A stretch of 64,000 bases of DNA from Candida dubliniensis CD36 (lineage: Eukaryota; Ascomycota; Pichiomycetes; Serinales; Debaryomycetaceae). Positions within the stretch are counted from its first letter, which is position 1; each line of letters starts with the position of its first letter. This document shows positions 46,401 through 58,300 of the stretch, one piece after another. The stretch is from NCBI RefSeq assembly GCF_000026945.1, contig NC_012862.1, forward strand, positions 1,418,501-1,482,500, in the 5' to 3' direction. The position numbers and the translations under genes are program-made. The notes beneath the pieces were generated by a model. That model saw only the letters and a program-made list of their open reading frames with translations. It made no database searches and was not told where the DNA came from.

Positions 46401-49400
46401 GAACTCATTCTGGAACTCATTCTGGATGGAGACACATATTTTGTTGAGAACGTGGATGGAACCGAGTCGCTGCTTTCTTCACTTGAAAATGTACCAATAG
46501 TGGATTCACGTGACTCACTTGATTCTTCTGAACTTGGCATTATCAGAATACTGGATCTCTCTTTAGTTGACGATACAGTAGCACTCATACTAGTTTCACT
46601 GTCACTAGTAGAAACCTCTTCTGACATTGAAACATCACTCACAGTAGCAGGCGGTTCGATGGTAACCAGACTGAAAGCCGCAAGAGTTGAAGACCAAGGA
46701 TAGTATGATGATTCCTTATCTGAGGAATATATTGGTATTATAGTATTCTGCGTATTGCTAAAAAAATTGGAATCGGACTCAAACTCGGTTCTTGTGACAG
46801 TAGGGTTGTGTGGTTCTTTAGCAATGACCGAGTCAGTTCCCTCTGGACTGTTTATGATGGTAGTGGTAGGAGCATATGATTCTGACCAAAATTCAGTTGT
46901 AGTCACAGTAGGGTTGTGTGGTTCTCTGATAATCACACTGTCAGTTCCGTCTGGACTGTTTATGAGGGTAGTGGTAGTAGCATACGATTCTGTCCAAAAC
47001 TCGGTGGTAGTCACAGTAGGGTTGTGTGGTTCTTTGATAATCACACTGTCAGTTCCCTCTGGACTGTTTATGAGGGTCTCTGTAGTAGCATATGATTCTG
47101 ACCAAAATTCAGTTGTAGTCACAGTTGGGTTGTGTGGTTCTTTAACAATAACCGAGTCAGTTCCCTCTGGACTGTTTATGATGGTAGTGGTAGTAGCATA
47201 TGATTCTGACCAAAATTCAGTTGTAGTCACAGTAGGGTTGTGTGGTTCTTTAACAATAACCGAGTCTGTGCCCTCTGGACTGTTTATGATGGTAGTGGTA
47301 GTAGCATACGATTCTGACCAAAATTCAGTTGTAGTCACAGTTGGGTTGTGTGGTTCTCTGATAATCACACTGTCTGTGCCTTCTGGGTTGTTCATGAGGG
47401 TCTCTGTAGTAGCATATGATTCTGACCAAAATTCAGTTGTAGTCACAGTTGGGTTGTGTGGTTCTTTGATAATCACACTGTCTGTGCCTTCTGGGTTGTT
47501 CATGAGGGTCTCTGTAGTAGCATATGATTCTGTCCAAAATTCAGTTGTAGTCACAGTTGGGTTGTGTGGTTCTTTAACAATAACCGAGTCAGTTCCCTCT
47601 GGACTGTTTGTGATGGTAGTGGTAGTAGCATACGATTCTGACCAAAACTCGGTTCTTGTGACAGTAGGGTTGTGTGGTTCTCTGATAATCACACTGTCTG
47701 TGCCCTCTGGACTGTTTATGATGGTCTCTGTAGTAGCATATGATTCTGACCAAAACTCGGTTCTTGTGACAGTAGGGTTGTGTGGTTCTCTGATAATCAC
47801 ACTGTCTGTGCCCTCTGGACTGTTTATGATGGTAGTGGTAGTAGCATATGATTCTGACCAAAACTCGGTGGTAGTCACAGTAGGGTTGTGTGGTTCTTTA
47901 ACAATAACCGAGTCTGTGCCCTCTGGACTGTTTATGATGGTAGTGGTAGTAGCATATGATTCTGACCAAAATTCAGTTGTAGTCACAGTTGGGTTGTGTG
48001 GTTCTTTAACAATAACCGAGTCAGTTCCCTCTGGACTGTTTATGATGGTAGTGGTAGTAGCATATGATTCTGACCAAAACTCGGTGGTAGTCACAGTAGG
48101 GTTGTGTGGTTCTTTAACAATAACCGAGTCTGTGCCCTCTGGACTGTTTATGATGGTAGTGGTAGTAGCATACGATTCTGACCAAAATTCAGTTGTAGTC
48201 ACAGTTGGGTTGTGTGGTTCTTTAACAATAACCGAGTCAGTTCCCTCTGGACTGTTTATGATGGTAGTGGTAGTAGCATATGATTCTGACCAAAACTCGG
48301 TGGTAGTCACAGTAGGGTTGTGTGGTTCTTTAACAATAACCGAGTCTGTGCCCTCTGGACTGTTTATGATGGTAGTGGTAGTAGCATACGATTCTGACCA
48401 AAATTCAGTTGTAGTCACAGTTGGGTTGTGTGGTTCTTTAACAATAACCGAGTCAGTTCCCTCTGGGTTGTTTGTGATGGTAGTGGTAGCAGCATACGAT
48501 TCTGACCAAAATTCAGTTGTAGTCACAGTTGGGTTGTGTGGTTCTTTGATAATCACACTATCAGTTCGGAGAGGCGCTTGTGAATATATCTCCGTAGTTA
48601 GGTAATTGTTTGACCAAAATTCAGTTGTAGTCACAGTAGGGTTGGGATATGGAATTTGTACAAGAACAGTATCTACCAAGTTGGTATCATCGGAGTAAGT
48701 GGTTGTTCCTATTGTTGATTCTAGCCAATATGTACTTATTGTAGTCACTGTGTGTTGTGGAACATCAATAAATACAGTGGCGGTGTCACCAATGATAGCT
48801 CTCTTTGTATAATATCTAGTATAAAAACCATGATGAGAAGTTGTAACCGTAGTGGTGGGTATTGGCTCTAACACTAGAACGGTTTTGGTCTTCTGCACTA
48901 GGGAAATGAAGGGTAATGTGATTGTTTCCGTAATGGAATCAAGATATGTAGATGTAGTCCGAACCAAATCCGCTCCGTTAACTAAAGCTTTGTCATATAG
49001 AATAGACTGAGAAAAGAAACTTGTGAAAGGTAAGGATGTGAAAAGGCCATTAACACAAGTAAACTCATTTGTATACTGTACGTAAAAAGGTTTTGTTGTT
49101 GGTATTTGAACGATCGCGTCCACAAAAGGTCGGTAACCTGCAGGAATTTCTTGAAACTCAATATAAAGAGCACGTGATGTGCAACTTCTAGTATGATCGA
49201 AGGGAACAGAAGATACGGGCATACTCCAATCATTTATTTCATTGGTTATACCCACATGTATAGAAGAACAGTCAATTTCAAAATCATCATCAGCAAATGA
49301 AAAACCTAATTTACCCAGCTGATAACCCGTGAGACATGGAGTGGACATGACAAGATTAGTCATTTTATCAAGTGACGCAAAAAGTCTTTGACCCACAACG

Positions 49401-49951
49401 AGACCATAAGCAAGATCTCTTCGAGGAGCAAAATATGCAGTTGTAGAAAGTTGATTATCACCATCAAAAAATGTTACACTATTGTACCCACCTGAAAAGC
49501 ATTTCGAGTCCTTTAGCGTAGATTCGGAACCCGAACCTCCAACATTGAATACAATCGGCAAGATAATGTCTCCAAAAACATTGGTATTCTCAGTCAACTC
49601 ATTGGTCACTGTACACTTCAAACTGGAAAAAGTTTTGGAATCTTCACCTGCATCAAAGTTACATGTGGCATATGGAATAGAATTGGAAGTTAACTGTACC
49701 GATGATTGATACGTCATGAATTTATACACACAGGGCATGACTAATGTAAAAGTATCATCTGGACTGGCCATAGTACCATCCAAAACCCATTCCATTTGAG
49801 CATTAGCAGTAAGAGTAGGAATTTCTTCGTAACGGGCTCTGTATGTAAATGACCATATTAATGAATCAAATTTAGTAAAGACTCCAGTAATTTCTTTAGA
49901 TATGACCGTTGTGATCAAAGCCAACAAATATGGAAGATATAATTTGTTCAT
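34496..49951 (-). CDS. ALS7: Giant ALS-family GPI-anchored cell-surface adhesin, probably ALS7-like
   Basis: One uninterrupted frame of 5151 codons. A signal peptide (1-18) leads into the Als ligand-binding region (about 19-330), with ITGVF at its start. Counted from the predicted mature end, Lys59 (VMPCVYKF) matches the invariant cavity lysine of Als adhesins. A Thr-rich region (about 330-433) with the aggregation-prone stretch KTVLVLEP follows. Next come about 17 copies of the 36-aa Als repeat (about 434-1054), then 30 Ser/Thr/Glu-rich units of 118-130 aa (about 1109-4690). The non-repetitive Ser/Thr tail ends in a hydrophobic GPI signal ([17 protein letters not shown]). Als proteins mediate adhesion to host and abiotic surfaces. 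ALS family is certain. The ALS7 assignment rests on the chromosome-3-type neighbours and the hypervariable second repeat array, so it is tentative. It is far longer than the roughly 1500-2300 aa I recall for C. albicans Als7. Confidence 0.93.
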   Translation of the reverse strand: MNKLYLPYLLALITTVISKEITGVFTKFDSLIWSFTYRARYEEIPTLTANAQMEWVLDGTMASPDDTFTLVMPCVYKFMTYQSSVQLTSNSIPYATCNFDAGEDSKTFSSLKCTVTNELTENTNVFGDIILPIVFNVGGSGSESTLKDSKCFSGGYNSVTFFDGDNQLSTTAYFAPRRDLAYGLVVGQRLFASLDKMTNLVMSTPCLTGYQLGKLGFSFADDDFEIDCSSIHVGITNEINDWSMPVSSVPFDHTRSCTSRALYIEFQEIPAGYRPFVDAIVQIPTTKPFYVQYTNEFTCVNGLFTSLPFTSFFSQSILYDKALVNGADLVRTTSTYLDSITETITLPFISLVQKTKTVLVLEPIPTTTVTTSHHGFYTRYYTKRAIIGDTATVFIDVPQHTVTTISTYWLESTIGTTTYSDDTNLVDTVLVQIPYPNPTVTTTEFWSNNYLTTEIYSQAPLRTDSVIIKEPHNPTVTTTEFWSESYAATTTITNNPEGTDSVIVKEPHNPTVTTTEFWSESYATTTTIINSPEGTDSVIVKEPHNPTVTTTEFWSESYATTTTIINSPEGTDSVIVKEPHNPTVTTTEFWSESYATTTTIINSPEGTDSVIVKEPHNPTVTTTEFWSESYATTTTIINSPEGTDSVIVKEPHNPTVTTTEFWSESYATTTTIINSPEGTDSVIVKEPHNPTVTTTEFWSESYATTTTIINSPEGTDSVIIREPHNPTVTRTEFWSESYATTETIINSPEGTDSVIIREPHNPTVTRTEFWSESYATTTTITNSPEGTDSVIVKEPHNPTVTTTEFWTESYATTETLMNNPEGTDSVIIKEPHNPTVTTTEFWSESYATTETLMNNPEGTDSVIIREPHNPTVTTTEFWSESYATTTTIINSPEGTDSVIVKEPHNPTVTTTEFWSESYATTTTIINSPEGTDSVIVKEPHNPTVTTTEFWSESYATTETLINSPEGTDSVIIKEPHNPTVTTTEFWTESYATTTTLINSPDGTDSVIIREPHNPTVTTTEFWSESYAPTTTIINSPEGTDSVIAKEPHNPTVTRTEFESDSNFFSNTQNTIIPIYSSDKESSYYPWSSTLAAFSLVTIEPPATVSDVSMSEEVSTSDSETSMSATVSSTKERSSILIMPSSEESSESRESTIGTFSSEESSDSVPSTFSTKYVSPSRMSSRMSSRMSSTRYTNSTEALVSDGALSSIAGDETSESRVLVTAVSDISDFYTTAEEVSTSDSESSMSATVSSTKERSSILIMPSSEESSESRESTIGTFSSEESSDSVPSTFSTKYVSPSRMSSRMSSTRYTNSTEALVSDGALSSIAGDETSESRVLVTAVSDISDFYTTSEEVSTSGSESSMSATVSSTKERSSILIMPSSEESSESRESTIGTISSEESSDSVPSTFSTKYVSPSRMSSRMSSRMSSTRYTNSTEALVSDGALSSIAGDETSESRVLVTAVSDISDFYTTSEEVSTSGSESSMSATVSSTKERSSILIMPSSEESSESRESTIGTFSSEESSDSVPSTFSTKYVSPSRMSSRMSSTRYTNSTEALVSDGALSSIAGDETSESRVLVTAVSDISDFYTTSEEVSTGGSESSMSATVSSTKERSSILIMPSSEESSESRESTIGTFSSEESSDSVPSTFSTKYVSPSRMSSRMSSRMSSTRYTNSTEALVSDGALSSIAGDETSESRVLVTAVSDISDFYTTSEEVSTSGSESSMSATVSSTKERSSILIMPSSEESSESRESTIGTFSSEESSDSVPSTFSTKYVSPSRMSSRMSSTRYTNSTEALVSDGALSSIAGDETSESRVLVTAVSDISDFYTTSEEVSTSGSESSMSATVSSTKERSSILIMPSSEESSESRESTIGTFSSEESSDSVPSTFSTKYVSPSRMSSRMSSRMSSRMSSTRYTNSTEALVSDGALSSIAGDETSESRVLVTAVSDISDFYTTSEEVSTSGSESSMSATVSSTKERSSILIMPSSEESSESRESTIGTFSSEESSDSVPSTFSTKYVSPSRMSSRMSSRMSSRMSSTRYTNSTEALVSDGALSSIAGDETSESRVLVTAVSDISDFYTTSEEVSTGGSESSMSATVSSTKERSSILIMPSSEESSESRESTIGTFSSEESSDSVSSTFSTKYVSPSRMSSRMSSTRYTNSTEALVSDGALSSIAGDETSESRVLVTAVSDISDFYTTSEEVSTSGSESSMSATVSSTKERSSILIMPSSEESSESRESTIGTFSSEESSDSVPSTFSTKYVSPSRMSSRMSSRMSSTRYTNSTEALVSDGALSSIAGDETSESRVLVTAVSDISDFYTTSEEVSTSGSESSMSATVSSTKERSSILIMPSSEESSESRESTIGTFSSEESSDSVPSTFSTKYVSPSRMSSRMSSRMSSTRYTNSTEALVSDGALSSIAGDETSESRVLVTAVSDISDFYTTSEEVSTSGSESSMSATVSSTKERSSILIMPSSEESSESRESTIGTISSEESSDSVSSTFSTKYVSPSRMSSKMSSTRYTNSTEALVSDGALSSIAGDETSESRVLVTAVSDISDFYTTSEEVSTGGSESSMSATVSSTKERSSILIMPSSEESSESRESTIGTFSSEESSDSVSSTFSTKYVSPSRMSSRMSSTRYTNSTEALVSDGALSSIAGDETSESRVLVTAVSDISDFYTTSEEVSTSGSESSMSATVSSTKERSSILIMPSSEESSESRESTIGTFSSEESSDSVPSTFSTKYVSPSRMSSRMSSTRYTNSTEALVSDGALSSIAGDETSESRVLVTAVSDISDFYTTSEEVSTGGSESSMSATVSSTKERSSILIMPSSEESSESRESTIGTFSSEESSDSVPSTFSTKYVSPSRMSSRMSSRMSSTRYTNSTEALVSDGALSSIAGDETSESRVLVTAVSDISDFYTTSEEVSTSGSESSMSATVSSTKERSSILIMPSSEESSESRESTIGTISSEESSDSVSSTFSTKYVSPSRMSSKMSSTRYTNSTEALVSDGALSSIAGDETSESRVLVTAVSDISDFYTTSEEVSTSGSESSMSATVSSTKERSSILIMPSSEESSESRESTIGTFSSEESSDSVPSTFSTKYVSPSRMSSRMSSTRYTNSTEALVSDGALSSIAGDETSESRVLVTAVSDISDFYTTSEEVSTGGSESSMSATVSSTKERSSILIMPSSEESSESRESTIGTFSSEESSDSVPSTFSTKYVSPSRMSSRMSSRMSSTRYTNSTEALVSDGALSSIAGDETSESRVLVTAVSDISDFYTTSEEVSTSGSESSMSATVSSTKERSSILIMPSSEESSESRESTIGTFSSEESSDSVPSTFSTKYVSPSRMSSRMSSRMSSTRYTNSTEALVSDGALSSIAGDETSESRVLVTAVSDISDFYTTSEEVSTSGSESSMSATVSSTKERSSILIMPSSEESSESRESTIGTFSSEESSDSVPSTFSTKYVSPSRMSSRMSSTRYTNSTEALVSDGALSSIAGDETSESRVLVTAVSDISDFYTTSEEVSTGGSESSMSATVSSTKERSSILIMPSSEESSESRESTIGTFSSEESSDSVPSTFSTKYVSPSRMSSRMSSRMSSTRYTNSTEALVSDGALSSIAGDETSESRVLVTAVSDISDFYTTSEEVSTSGSESSMSATVSSTKERSSILIMPSSEESSESRESTIGTFSSEESSDSVPSTFSTKYVSPSRMSSRMSSRMSSTRYTNSTEALVSDGALSSIAGDETSESRVLVTAVSDISDFYTTSEEVSTGGSESSMSATVSSTKERSSILIMPSSEESSESRESTIGTFSSEESSDSVPSTFSTKYVSPSRMSSRMSSRMSSTRYTNSTEALVSDGALSSIAGDETSESRVLVTAVSDISDFYTTSEEVSTSGSESSMSATVSSTKERSSILIMPSSEESSESRESTIGTFSSEESSDSVSSTFSTKYVSPSRMSSKMSSTRYTNSTEALVSDGALSSIAGDETSESRVLVTAVSDISDFYTTSEEVSTSGSESSMSATVSSTKERSSILIMPSSEESSESRESTIGTFSSEESSDSVPSTFSTKYVSPSRMSSRMSSRMSSTRYTNSTEALVSDGALSSIAGDETSESRVLVTAVSDISDFYTTSEEVSTSGSESSMSATVSSTKERSSILIMPSSEESSESRESTIGTFSSEESSDSVPSTFSTKYVSPSRMSSRMSSRMSSRRYTNSTEALVSDGALSSIAGDETSESRVLVTAVSDISDFYTTSEEVSTSGSESSMSATVSSTKERSSILIMPSSEESSESRESTIGTFSSEESSDSVPSTFSTKYVSPSRMSSRMSSRMSSRMSSTRYTNSTEALVSDGALSSIAGDETSESRVLVTAVSDISDFYTTAEEVSTSDSESSMSATVSSTKERSSILIMPSSEESSESRESTIGTFSSEESSDSVPSTFSTKYVSPSRMSSRMSSRMSSRMSSRMSSTRYTNSTEALVSDGALSSIAGDETSESRVLVTAVSDISDFYTTAEEVSTSDSESSMSATVSSTKERSSILIMPSSEESSESRESTIGTFSSEESSDSVPSTFSTKYVSPSRMSSRMSSRMSSRMSSTRYTNSTEALVSDGALSSIAGDETSESRVLVTAVSDISDFYTTSEEVSTSGSESSMSATVSSTKERSSILIMPSSEESSESRESTIGTFSSEESSDSVSSTFSTRFVSFSVIDEAVTTISQLPEESSVLVSSVAGSLMEVSKSDGSLSLFISTSVDSALLYWAPSLSSAGYESTSTYEVNELSFKNSDIDTVSRILISGDILTEDTESSSVAGRKEIELTLPATVDEVTFLSQRSSSLMTNEHGQLLKSTGAAVGSSSFPVSVYPSHVTGLLSFDAASSEESNGGLSLIASTDYSISILKESLGDSYTSMSSSSESEVKLFTTSRELVSSESVIAFSDVMEANDMPTSGSDLPSKPSSVSVLADAISISIEKNKNTNENQSLMKSSGQSTNLQDAGPGMTVTNTEFDQNKTGATIESNILVTSFPSVTTANNQNDQVVPAKISESPIGGFVSDVHKSDYSKSLGAESARTNSKITSGSTSSGRYKYPGFGINTLNLESTNTVVTDPTDTKLTTVQQGEYLKQGSTTINEQRETSTNTPPSLSMSDNLGSTSKYSIWMIAFYIIFGLF
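35880..46625 (-). repeat. Array of 30 near-identical 354-390-bp coding units with a nested 12-bp minirepeat
   Basis: Thirty copies of the segment [12 protein letters not shown]...SESSM, with 29 copies of the RMSS-to-SEEVST segment between them. Measured spacing is 354, 366, 378 or 390 bp, always 354 + 12n. The extra length is due only to the number of 12-bp units encoding RMSS (2 to 5 copies; rarely KMSS). Units are almost identical even at silent sites, apart from a few recurring variants (SGSESS/GGSESS, SVPS/SVSS, GTFS/GTIS). Each unit contains the octamer TCACGTGA and four CTG codons. Confidence 0.95.
46785..48650 (-). repeat. About 17 copies of the 108-bp (36-aa) Als tandem repeat
   Basis: The repeated motif [19 protein letters not shown] plus [16 protein letters not shown] recurs every 108 bp. 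The first, N-terminal copy is divergent ([10 protein letters not shown]), and the last is cut into by the stretch [10 protein letters not shown]. Variants (SESY/TESY, IIN/LMN, VKE/IRE/IKE) are mixed along the array. In Als proteins these repeats form Thr-rich beta domains that extend the adhesin and help aggregation. The long plus-strand ORF over this array is only its antisense shadow. Confidence 0.95.
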
Positions 49952-52900
49952 AGAAACTGGGCTTTTGAAAATTATAAATTGTTAAATTGATAAAAAGATT
50001 TATTTTCAAAGCTGAAAAGTATAGTACTAGACTGATAACCTTTTTCTTTTGTTTCATTTAAAGAACCATTTGACATATTTATGTCTTCCCAAAATCCAGA
50101 ATCTTTGAAGCGGTATACTATGAAAAGATTTCTCTTTTTTTCTTTTCTTTTTCTTTTTCTTTTTTTCACTGACCTCAAACCTAACAAAGAAAGACTGGAA
50201 CAATGTACTATCTTTTGAAAAGAACTTCTTTTTAACGTATATAAGCTCCTTTTTTCAAAAGTTCGAATGTTGTTGGTTGAAAAAAAAAAAAAGAATGGCA
50301 AACTAGATTGTTAATATTGTTCTGTGACTTTGTGGCTGGTCAGATTTTTTTTTGCAGTAAAAAAAGAAAGTGAGTATCTTTCGCAAACAACAATTGTGTC
50401 ACTTTTGAGAATCAATTTTGTTTCATTATGTTTTAAAAAGACTTATAATCTGTTAGCTTTTATTACAATATACATCAGAGACATTGGAGAAACTATTGAC
50501 TATATGTCCTTGCAGCCTTTACAAGTATTCGCTTAGATGTCAGTTACAAAAAATATAATGCAGTATGCATGTCAACTAGGAAATGTCATGAGAAGAGTCG
50601 GAAAAAAGGGAGTGGTGAAGAATATACTTTGTGTTCTTTAGAGCTAGAAGAAAGAAAATGAAAAAAAAAAAAGAAATAAAAAAAAAGCACAATAAAGAAC
50701 AGACAATAACAACTTCAATAATGCTTGTATAGTCGTAAAAGAGATGAGATATATAATGTGAAGAACGAAAAGTTACAATCACAAACTAGTTTTCTTGTAT
50801 TATGGGATGAGAGAAGAATTTGTAGACTAGCTTTTTTTTGGGGTTTTACAGTTTTACGTAACTATTTCTCAAAAAAAAAAAAAAAAAAAACTTTTACAAT
50901 TCACTATTATGAGGATATATATATCTGAAAATATTTGTAGGTATTAAGAATTCTATTTGATGGAAATATTGACTTTGTTTATTGTCAAGTAAAAATTAAC
51001 AGTCATGCGCATGCACTATGTTTTAACTTGATCGTTAAATGGATTTAAATTTTGATAATAATTCTTTTGCTATGCATCCTTTCTTAAATGGGCTTAATTA
51101 TTGGCTAATTTCTGCACAGCTGTTGGTTTTGTGTCTACCTAGTTTTTTATTGGATTATTCGGAAAAAGAGGCCATTAGGACTACTATGATGATAATGTGT
51201 TAATGAATACATAATGTTTTCTCTCCATTTAGTTTATAAACAGATTTAATCTATTTAATATCAAGATTATTAAACAATGGTTAACAAATAGAAACTCTTT
51301 GAAAGATAATGAATTGTTCCTAACTCATATTCAAACAGAGTCATCCGAATTTTCTTATCAACAGAAGAAATACAACTTCATCCAAATTATGTAGACTATT
51401 GTTGAGTCAATATCAATTAGAAGAAGTTGTCTCAAATGATTTTAAAATTCTTTTCTTGTCTAGTTTTGGACGAATAAAGAAGAAACTTTAATTTACATCT
51501 AATATTAGTTAGTATTCCAACGTAGTAATAATTGTAGTACCAACAATGTTATGGTATAATGATGTTGTTTCAGGAGAATACCTTGATTAAATTTTTCAAC
51601 GATTTTATCTTAGTAGAACAAAAATCAAAGTAGTAAAAAAAAAAAAAAAAGAAATTACTGAAGCTTCTTCACCACACAAATAATAAATAGTATTCGTAAA
51701 TTCTTTTGTGGACCGGACATACCGCATACATATATGCAATTTTCTCGTATACATTCCTTTTTATTTCTATACTTTTAAACTTAATTGCAGTTTAAGAAGA
51801 GCAAATATTTCATAATTAAATTATTGCAAGCCTATATAGGGTTTACTTTATGTAAATAGTATATAAAAGAGTTTACAGCATATACTAAGGAAAGAGAGGG
51901 TGTGAAAAAAAAAGTAAGACAAGGTTCGTATTACTAAATCTGTTTTTTTTTTTTTGCACTCCTTTCCAAACCAATAAATGTCACCCCATTTTAAAAGTAG
52001 TGCATTTTTATAAAAAAAACCGAAAACAAAAAAACAACTTTTTAGTTAGTCGTTCTTTTTTTTGGGGGGCCTCCTATTCTCTTTCCAGTATTTATGTATT
52101 ATCAAACCATCTGAAGAACTAACTATATACAGAATTATTCTTTTGGTACATTTTTGCATCATCTTTAAAGAGGTATTCTTAGATGGTTAAACTTCTTAAG
52201 TTCGGGATCACTTCAATTTAAGTATTCTAAGGTATAACTACACGACATTTACCCCCAAAAATAACTATTGAAATGGTTTCTATATGTTGAATTTGACTTA
52301 ATCTCCATTTCTTGATATTAGTAAATTTGCTTAATTATAACAACTCAAGAGAGCAATGAAGATATAAATAATTGAGGTTTCCTCGCGACAAAGGTGGTAT
52401 TTGAACTCTAGCAGTCCAACTCATTTTGTACTTATGAATAAAGCATTTTAATAAATCAATAGAAAAGAGTCAAAAACCAAGGAATGATAACATGAGTGGT
52501 TTTTTGTTGTTAATTCGTACAAATTTTGGTTAGTACAAATCATAGTACTTTACGTTTTCGAGATTGAATCGACTTTAAAATACATTTTCTGGATATTTCT
52601 TTAAGAAATGTAATGATATTGTTACCAAAAAGCAACCAAACGTGTAGATTGAATAAATGTGAATATAACCGTTTTTTCACAGATCAATTTCTAACTCTTG
52701 TGTTTACCCCCTACACCAAAAGTTCTTAGAGAACTTGAATTGGATTTTACAAAATTATGTACAATTGTCCACCCTTCGAAATTTTTTTTTGTGTTGTTGT
52801 TTTTTACTTAGTTTCGTATTATTAATTATAGGATTTTGTTCATCAATACTCCCAAAAGTTATAATATTAAATTACTAGAAAATTATTCAATCGAATTTGA

Positions 52901-55378
52901 TAATGCGTTCTTCTTCTCTTTCATGCATATACGTAATTCTTTTAATTATGTGTAATTGTCTATCTACTTTGTGTTTTGTGGTACTGATCTATTGCACAAA
53001 ATCACACTGTATACAAACACAAAAATTAACCAAAGGGCATTTTTTTGCAGAAGTTTTGTAATTGGTTGAAGAAAATGTGAAATTTGCGTGCATATTAACA
53101 AGATGATTTCTCAAAAAGAAAGGAAAGACATATACCTGTTTCTGATTCTGACGTACTATAGCAGTGCTTTTAAGTTTACTAGCAAATACGAACTTATATT
53201 ATAAATACAATCGATAATGTCTAGATAAGAAACCATCAATAGATTTTTGGTGGTCAGTCTCTAAAGAGCATTTTCACACATATATACAATCCAACCTCCT
53301 TTTTTTCTAGCACACTTCCAGTTTTTATCCCTAATAGGAATTAATCATAATACATCAATAGCGTATGGTAGTAAGTTGGCTTTTCATTAATTAATTGGCT
53401 CAACCTAACACTTTAATTTAACAATAACAATAATAACGGTATTCACAATAACTATATTAAGGCATTCAGCCTGTGTATAATATAGCCATATTAGGTTTTC
53501 ACACTAACCAAGAATTAGCATGGGCTATATTTCCAACAGTGGCTATTCGAAATACTCACTCTAATGAATCATGATTAAATGTATAATTAATGAATCTAAG
53601 TGCCCGTATGAAAGAAAATAGGTTTCTTTTTGAACAGTAATATCCCTTTAATGGAGATACAAAACCATTTGTCTTGGTTAACACATGACCAATGCTTACC
53701 ACAAAACTTTTATAACTTTTTGAATCAGTTTGAGCGGCTATTAATTACCGACCAAGTAAACAAAGTATTGAAAAGTGTCTCTCCTGGTGCTTCTTTCAGG
53801 CCTTGTACATAATTACACGACCTAATTTCATACAATTAATAAATCAAATTGTAAACAGATTAATATATTGATTTAAATGAACTAAATAAACATTTCGTTT
53901 TCCCATGATAAACTTAAAGGTGGGTTAGATGGATGTCTCATAAAAATAAAGATAGTTGCGGTATTATAAAAATTAGAAAGTTGTTCTTGTTTTTAAAGAA
54001 TTTTCAACAGAAAAATTACCGCAAAATTATAAAACTGGTGATTCCAATAAGTATCACCAATTGAAAAAACAGAATACATACAACATAATATCTTTTATAC
54101 TTTTAAATAAATAAATCATAAAAATCCATGTAGCAGAAGAAGATTATACTAAATTTGAATATATATAAGGAAGATCACAAGCTATTAATTGTGTTTATAT
54201 ATTTCTAGAAGTTGAAAATATCGTAAAATCTGCTAGTTGAAAAAATTTGCTCAAACGATCCAACATTAGCAATATAGTATTCAGGAACCAAGTAATCACG
54301 AGATAGTAATGATTTTGGTTTAAAATTCATTTACTCGATTTGAAACTATAACTTTACCAAGGTCACGTGATTTTGACGTGTTAAGAGAGTGTATAACAGT
54401 TTTGCGCCAAAAAGATAAGTTTTTTTTTTCTTTTTGCCAACACACTACAGGATTTTTCTCCACCAAAAAAAAAAAAAGAAGTCAAGTTATACATAGAGCT
54501 AGAGAACATAAATACACCAGAAATAAACAAGAACAACTAATAAAGCTTTAAGTTGCCAAATATAACTAACTTTCATGTTAGGATGATCGGAGAAGTGAAT
54601 TGTTGCAAACAGTCTTTTCCAAAAATTTGCGACTCAAACCAAAAAAAAAAAAAAAAAAACGTGGGGACATTTGAACAAGAATTATAATCGAGTTCACCTT
54701 CAATGGACGCGTTAATAAACACTTGCTTAACAAATCAAAAGCCTATAACACATAGATCTCTCTCTCTCTCTCTTTTTTTTTTTTTCTCTCTCAACATCAG
54801 AATCATAGAATAATATTTATTTGTTAGAACAGAAATGCAAAACCAAAATGGGTAACAGGTAATTTCAACACATATAAAAATGATAATAAAATGAACTTTG
54901 AATTCACAGACAATTATTCGATTTCAAAAAAAAAAAAAAAGTCGTGTAAAAATGTCAGATATCTCTATCAAAACTCGGGCTGCATAAAAAAAAAAAAAAT
55001 CAATCCATAATAAAGCACAACAAATGTTTTGAGCATTTTTTTTTTTCTTCTTTTTTTTTTTTTTCAAATAATTTTTATAGAATAACATCAAACAAAAAAA
55101 AAACAACCAACTTTGAACTTATTTTACATCACTCCTTTTTTTTTTATTCAAACATATTAACTACTCTAAGTCCTCTTCTCCACCTTATCACAAGTATCAA
55201 TTAATTTAGCACGTTGAATTTGCTATTTAAAACAATATTAGATAATTGCTATCAATTTGCAACCACACATTATATACATAACTATATCATATTATTCTTT
55301 TTTTCCTCCTCCTCCTCCTGGGCATAAAGAAACCAAGCAACATATTTAAGTCTAATAGATTTTTTTTTCTTGACAAAA
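49952..55378. other. 5.4-kb gene-free region between ALS and ISW2
   Basis: No convincing coding sequence. The best ORF (53630-53812, 60 aa, WLTHDQCLPQNFYNFLNQF) is short and has no support. The DNA is very AT-rich, with many A/T runs (for example 50872-50890, 51635-51650, 54642-54659) and a CT run at about 54757-54773. A weak 9-bp inverted repeat (AATATAGCC 53479-53487, GGCTATATT 53523-53531) is present. There is no clear tRNA and no LTR with recognisable ends. It should contain the ALS promoter on the left and that of ISW2 on the right. Its length is exceptional in this window. Confidence 0.6.
54363..54370. promoter_or_regulatory. TCACGTGA palindrome, Cbf1-type E-box, upstream of ISW2
   Basis: GTCACGTGAT fits the Cbf1 consensus (RTCACRTG) and sits about 1.0 kb before the ISW2 start codon. 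The same octamer recurs in every large ALS repeat unit. The binding call is motif-based only. Confidence 0.3.
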
Positions 55379-58300
55379 ATGACAACCACCACCACCACCA
55401 CCACGACCAACGGTCAATCATATCTGGATGAGAGTTTGGAAGAAAGAAGGAAACGGTTTCTATTAGAAGTAGATGCAAAACACGAACGGGCACACGACAA
55501 GGATGATGCAACCAAACGATTTCAGTATTTATTGGGTTTAAGTGCATTATTTAGAAAATTTATCAATCTAAACGCTTCTAAAGACCCAGAATTTAAAAAA
55601 AGAATTAGAGAAATAGACAACAAAACTTCATTCAAGGAATCAAGTAAGAAGGCCAAAAATTCAAGACGAAGAAAAACTGAAAAGGAAGAAGATGCAGAAT
55701 TGTTACAGGATGAAGAACATCAAGACGATGAAGATCATCAACATACAGTATTAACAGAATCTCCATCGTATATTAAAGAAGGAAAACTAAGAGAATACCA
55801 AATACAGGGGTTGAATTGGTTAATATCGTTGTATGAAAACAGATTAAGTGGAATATTAGCTGATGAGATGGGATTAGGGAAAACTTTGCAAACCATCTCC
55901 TTTTTAGGTTACTTGAGATATATCAAACATATCGATGGACCTTTCATTGTTATAGTTCCCAAATCAACCTTAGATAATTGGAGAAGAGAGTTTGCAAAAT
56001 GGACTCCTGATGTTAACGTGGTAGTATTACAAGGTGATAAAGAACAAAGAGCCAATATAATTAAGGACCAATTGTATACAGCAAAATTTGATGTTTTAAT
56101 CACTTCTTTTGAGATGATTCTTCGCGAAAAAAGTGCTCTTCAAAAGTTTAGATGGGAGTACATCGTTGTTGATGAAGCTCATAGAATCAAAAATGAAGAC
56201 AGTTCACTTTCAAAAATAATTAGATTATTTTATTCTAGAAATAGATTACTTATTACTGGTACCCCATTACAAAATAATTTGCATGAGCTTTGGGCGTTAT
56301 TAAATTTTCTCCTACCGGATGTATTTGGTGATTCCGATCAATTTGATGAAGCATTTGACAATCAGAATACCGAAGAACTAGATGAAGAGCAAAAGCAGAA
56401 AAAACAGGATAAAGCAGTTCAGGAATTGCACCAGCTTCTAAGCCCCTTTTTACTTCGAAGAGTAAAGGCAGACGTGGAAAAGTCGTTATTACCGAAAATT
56501 GAAACTAATGTTTACATTGGTATGACAGATATGCAAGTAGAATGGTACAAGAGATTGTTAGAGAAAGATATTGATGCGGTTAATGGTGTTGTTGGAAAAC
56601 GCGAAGGCAAGACACGACTTTTGAACATTGTGATGCAATTGCGTAAATGTTGTAACCATCCTTATCTATTTGATGGTGCTGAGCCGGGGCCACCATATAC
56701 TACAGATGAGCATTTGGTTTACAATTCCGGTAAAATGATAATTTTGGATAAAATGCTTAAAAAATTCAAAGCAGAAGGCAGCAGAGTGCTAATTTTCTCA
56801 CAAATGTCACGTGTGCTCGATATTCTTGAGGATTATTGTTATTTTCGAGAATATGAATATTGCCGAATTGATGGATCAACTTCACACGAAGATCGAATTG
56901 AAGCTATTGATGAATATAATGCACCAAATTCAGACAAATTTATTTTCCTTTTAACAACACGTGCTGGTGGGTTGGGCATTAATTTAACAAGTGCTGATAT
57001 TGTAATTTTATACGATTCAGATTGGAACCCTCAAGCGGACTTACAAGCTATGGATCGAGCACATAGAATTGGTCAAAAAAAACAAGTCAAAGTTTTCCGA
57101 TTTGTTACTGAAAAAGCCATTGAAGAGAAAGTTCTAGAAAGAGCAGCACAAAAATTGAGATTAGATCAGTTAGTCATCCAACAAGGCCGACAAATGAACT
57201 CAAATAACAATGTTGGAAACTCGAAGGATGATTTGATTGGTATGATTCAACACGGAGCCAAAGAAGTTTTTGAAAACTCCAAGGGCACAATGTTGGATGA
57301 TGATGTTGAGGAAATTTTGAAACGAGGAGCAGAAAAAACAGCAGAACTCAACAATAAATTCAATAAACTTGGTCTTGATGATGTGCAAAATTTTACTTCT
57401 GATGCTTCTGCATATGAGTGGAACGGTCATGATTTCACGAAAAAGGGAAATAATGCTAGTTTAGGCTTGAATTGGATCAATCCATCCAAGAGAGTAAGAA
57501 AAGAGTTAACATATTCCGTCGATAATTATTACAAAGATGTATTGAAGCAACCTGTCGTGGTCAAAGAAAAAGTTGCTAAGCAACCAGTTGTGAAACCCAA
57601 GGCTCCAAAGTCGTATAATGTACAGGATCATCAATTTTTTGCTGATGAATTAGTAACCCTACTTGAAAGAGAACAGTTGGCATTTAAAAAGGAAATCAAT
57701 TATCAATATTCTGTAGATGATTTTGGAGATAGTGATGAAGAATTCCTTGAACAAGATGATGAGGACGACATGACACGTGACGAGAAGCGTAAAATTGCCC
57801 AAGAAAAGATTAATAATGCAGTTGCTTTAAATGAAGAGGAAATTGCTACAAGGGATAAGTTACTTGAAGAGAGTTTCCATAATTGGTCAAGAAGAGATTT
57901 TACCAATTTTATACATGCAACAGCAAAGTATGGACGCAATGAATATAAAAAAATTGCCAAAGCTCTAGGTAATAAAAAACGTGCTGAAATTGAACGCTAT
58001 TCCAAAACGTTTTGGCAAAATTATCAAAAGATAGAAGGTTACGAAAAGTATTTATCTCAAATTGAAGCAGTCGAGAAAAAGCGTGACAAGTTGATAAATC
58101 AACAAAAATTATTAGCTAAAAAAATTGAAAGCCTAGAAGATCCTTTAGAGGATTTGAAAATTCTATACCCACCAAACAATTCCAAACGAGTTTATTCCAA
58201 AACAGAAGATAAGTTTTTGTTATACTGTGTTCACAAGTATGGCTTATCAACAGAAAATTTGTATGATAAGATAAAAGATGACATTCTAGCCAGTGACATT

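Noticed and set aside
35880..46625. Regularly spaced identical DNA that could suggest a CRISPR-like or satellite array
   Set aside because: There are no unique spacers, the period is 354-390 bp, the reading frame is kept throughout, and the organism is a yeast. It is a coding tandem repeat.
35775..46703. Thirty short plus-strand ORFs of 60-105 codons, one per large ALS unit
   Set aside because: All are the same antisense shadow of the repeat unit, repeated because the DNA repeats. The sense frame is one continuous gene.
46755..48605. 616-codon plus-strand ORF opposite the 36-aa ALS repeats
   Set aside because: It is open only because the 108-bp repeat has no stop in that antisense frame. 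The product is a perfect 36-aa periodic shadow, rich in Val/Ser/Gly, with no start context or homologue.
52380..52450. tRNA-like string TTTGAACTCTAGCAGTCC in the 5.4-kb gap
   Set aside because: It resembles the minus-strand T-arm and discriminator of a tRNA, but the T-stem does not pair and no matching acceptor or anticodon arm could be found.
53630..53812. 60-codon ORF in the ALS-ISW2 gap as a gene remnant
   Set aside because: It has no recognised homology, no neighbouring fragments in other frames that would suggest a decayed gene, and a length expected by chance.
49952..55378. Centromere candidate (long ORF-free DNA)
   Set aside because: Candida centromeres are 3-5-kb ORF-free regions, but they have no sequence signature. 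Length alone is not evidence, and I recall the chromosome-3 centromere lying elsewhere.
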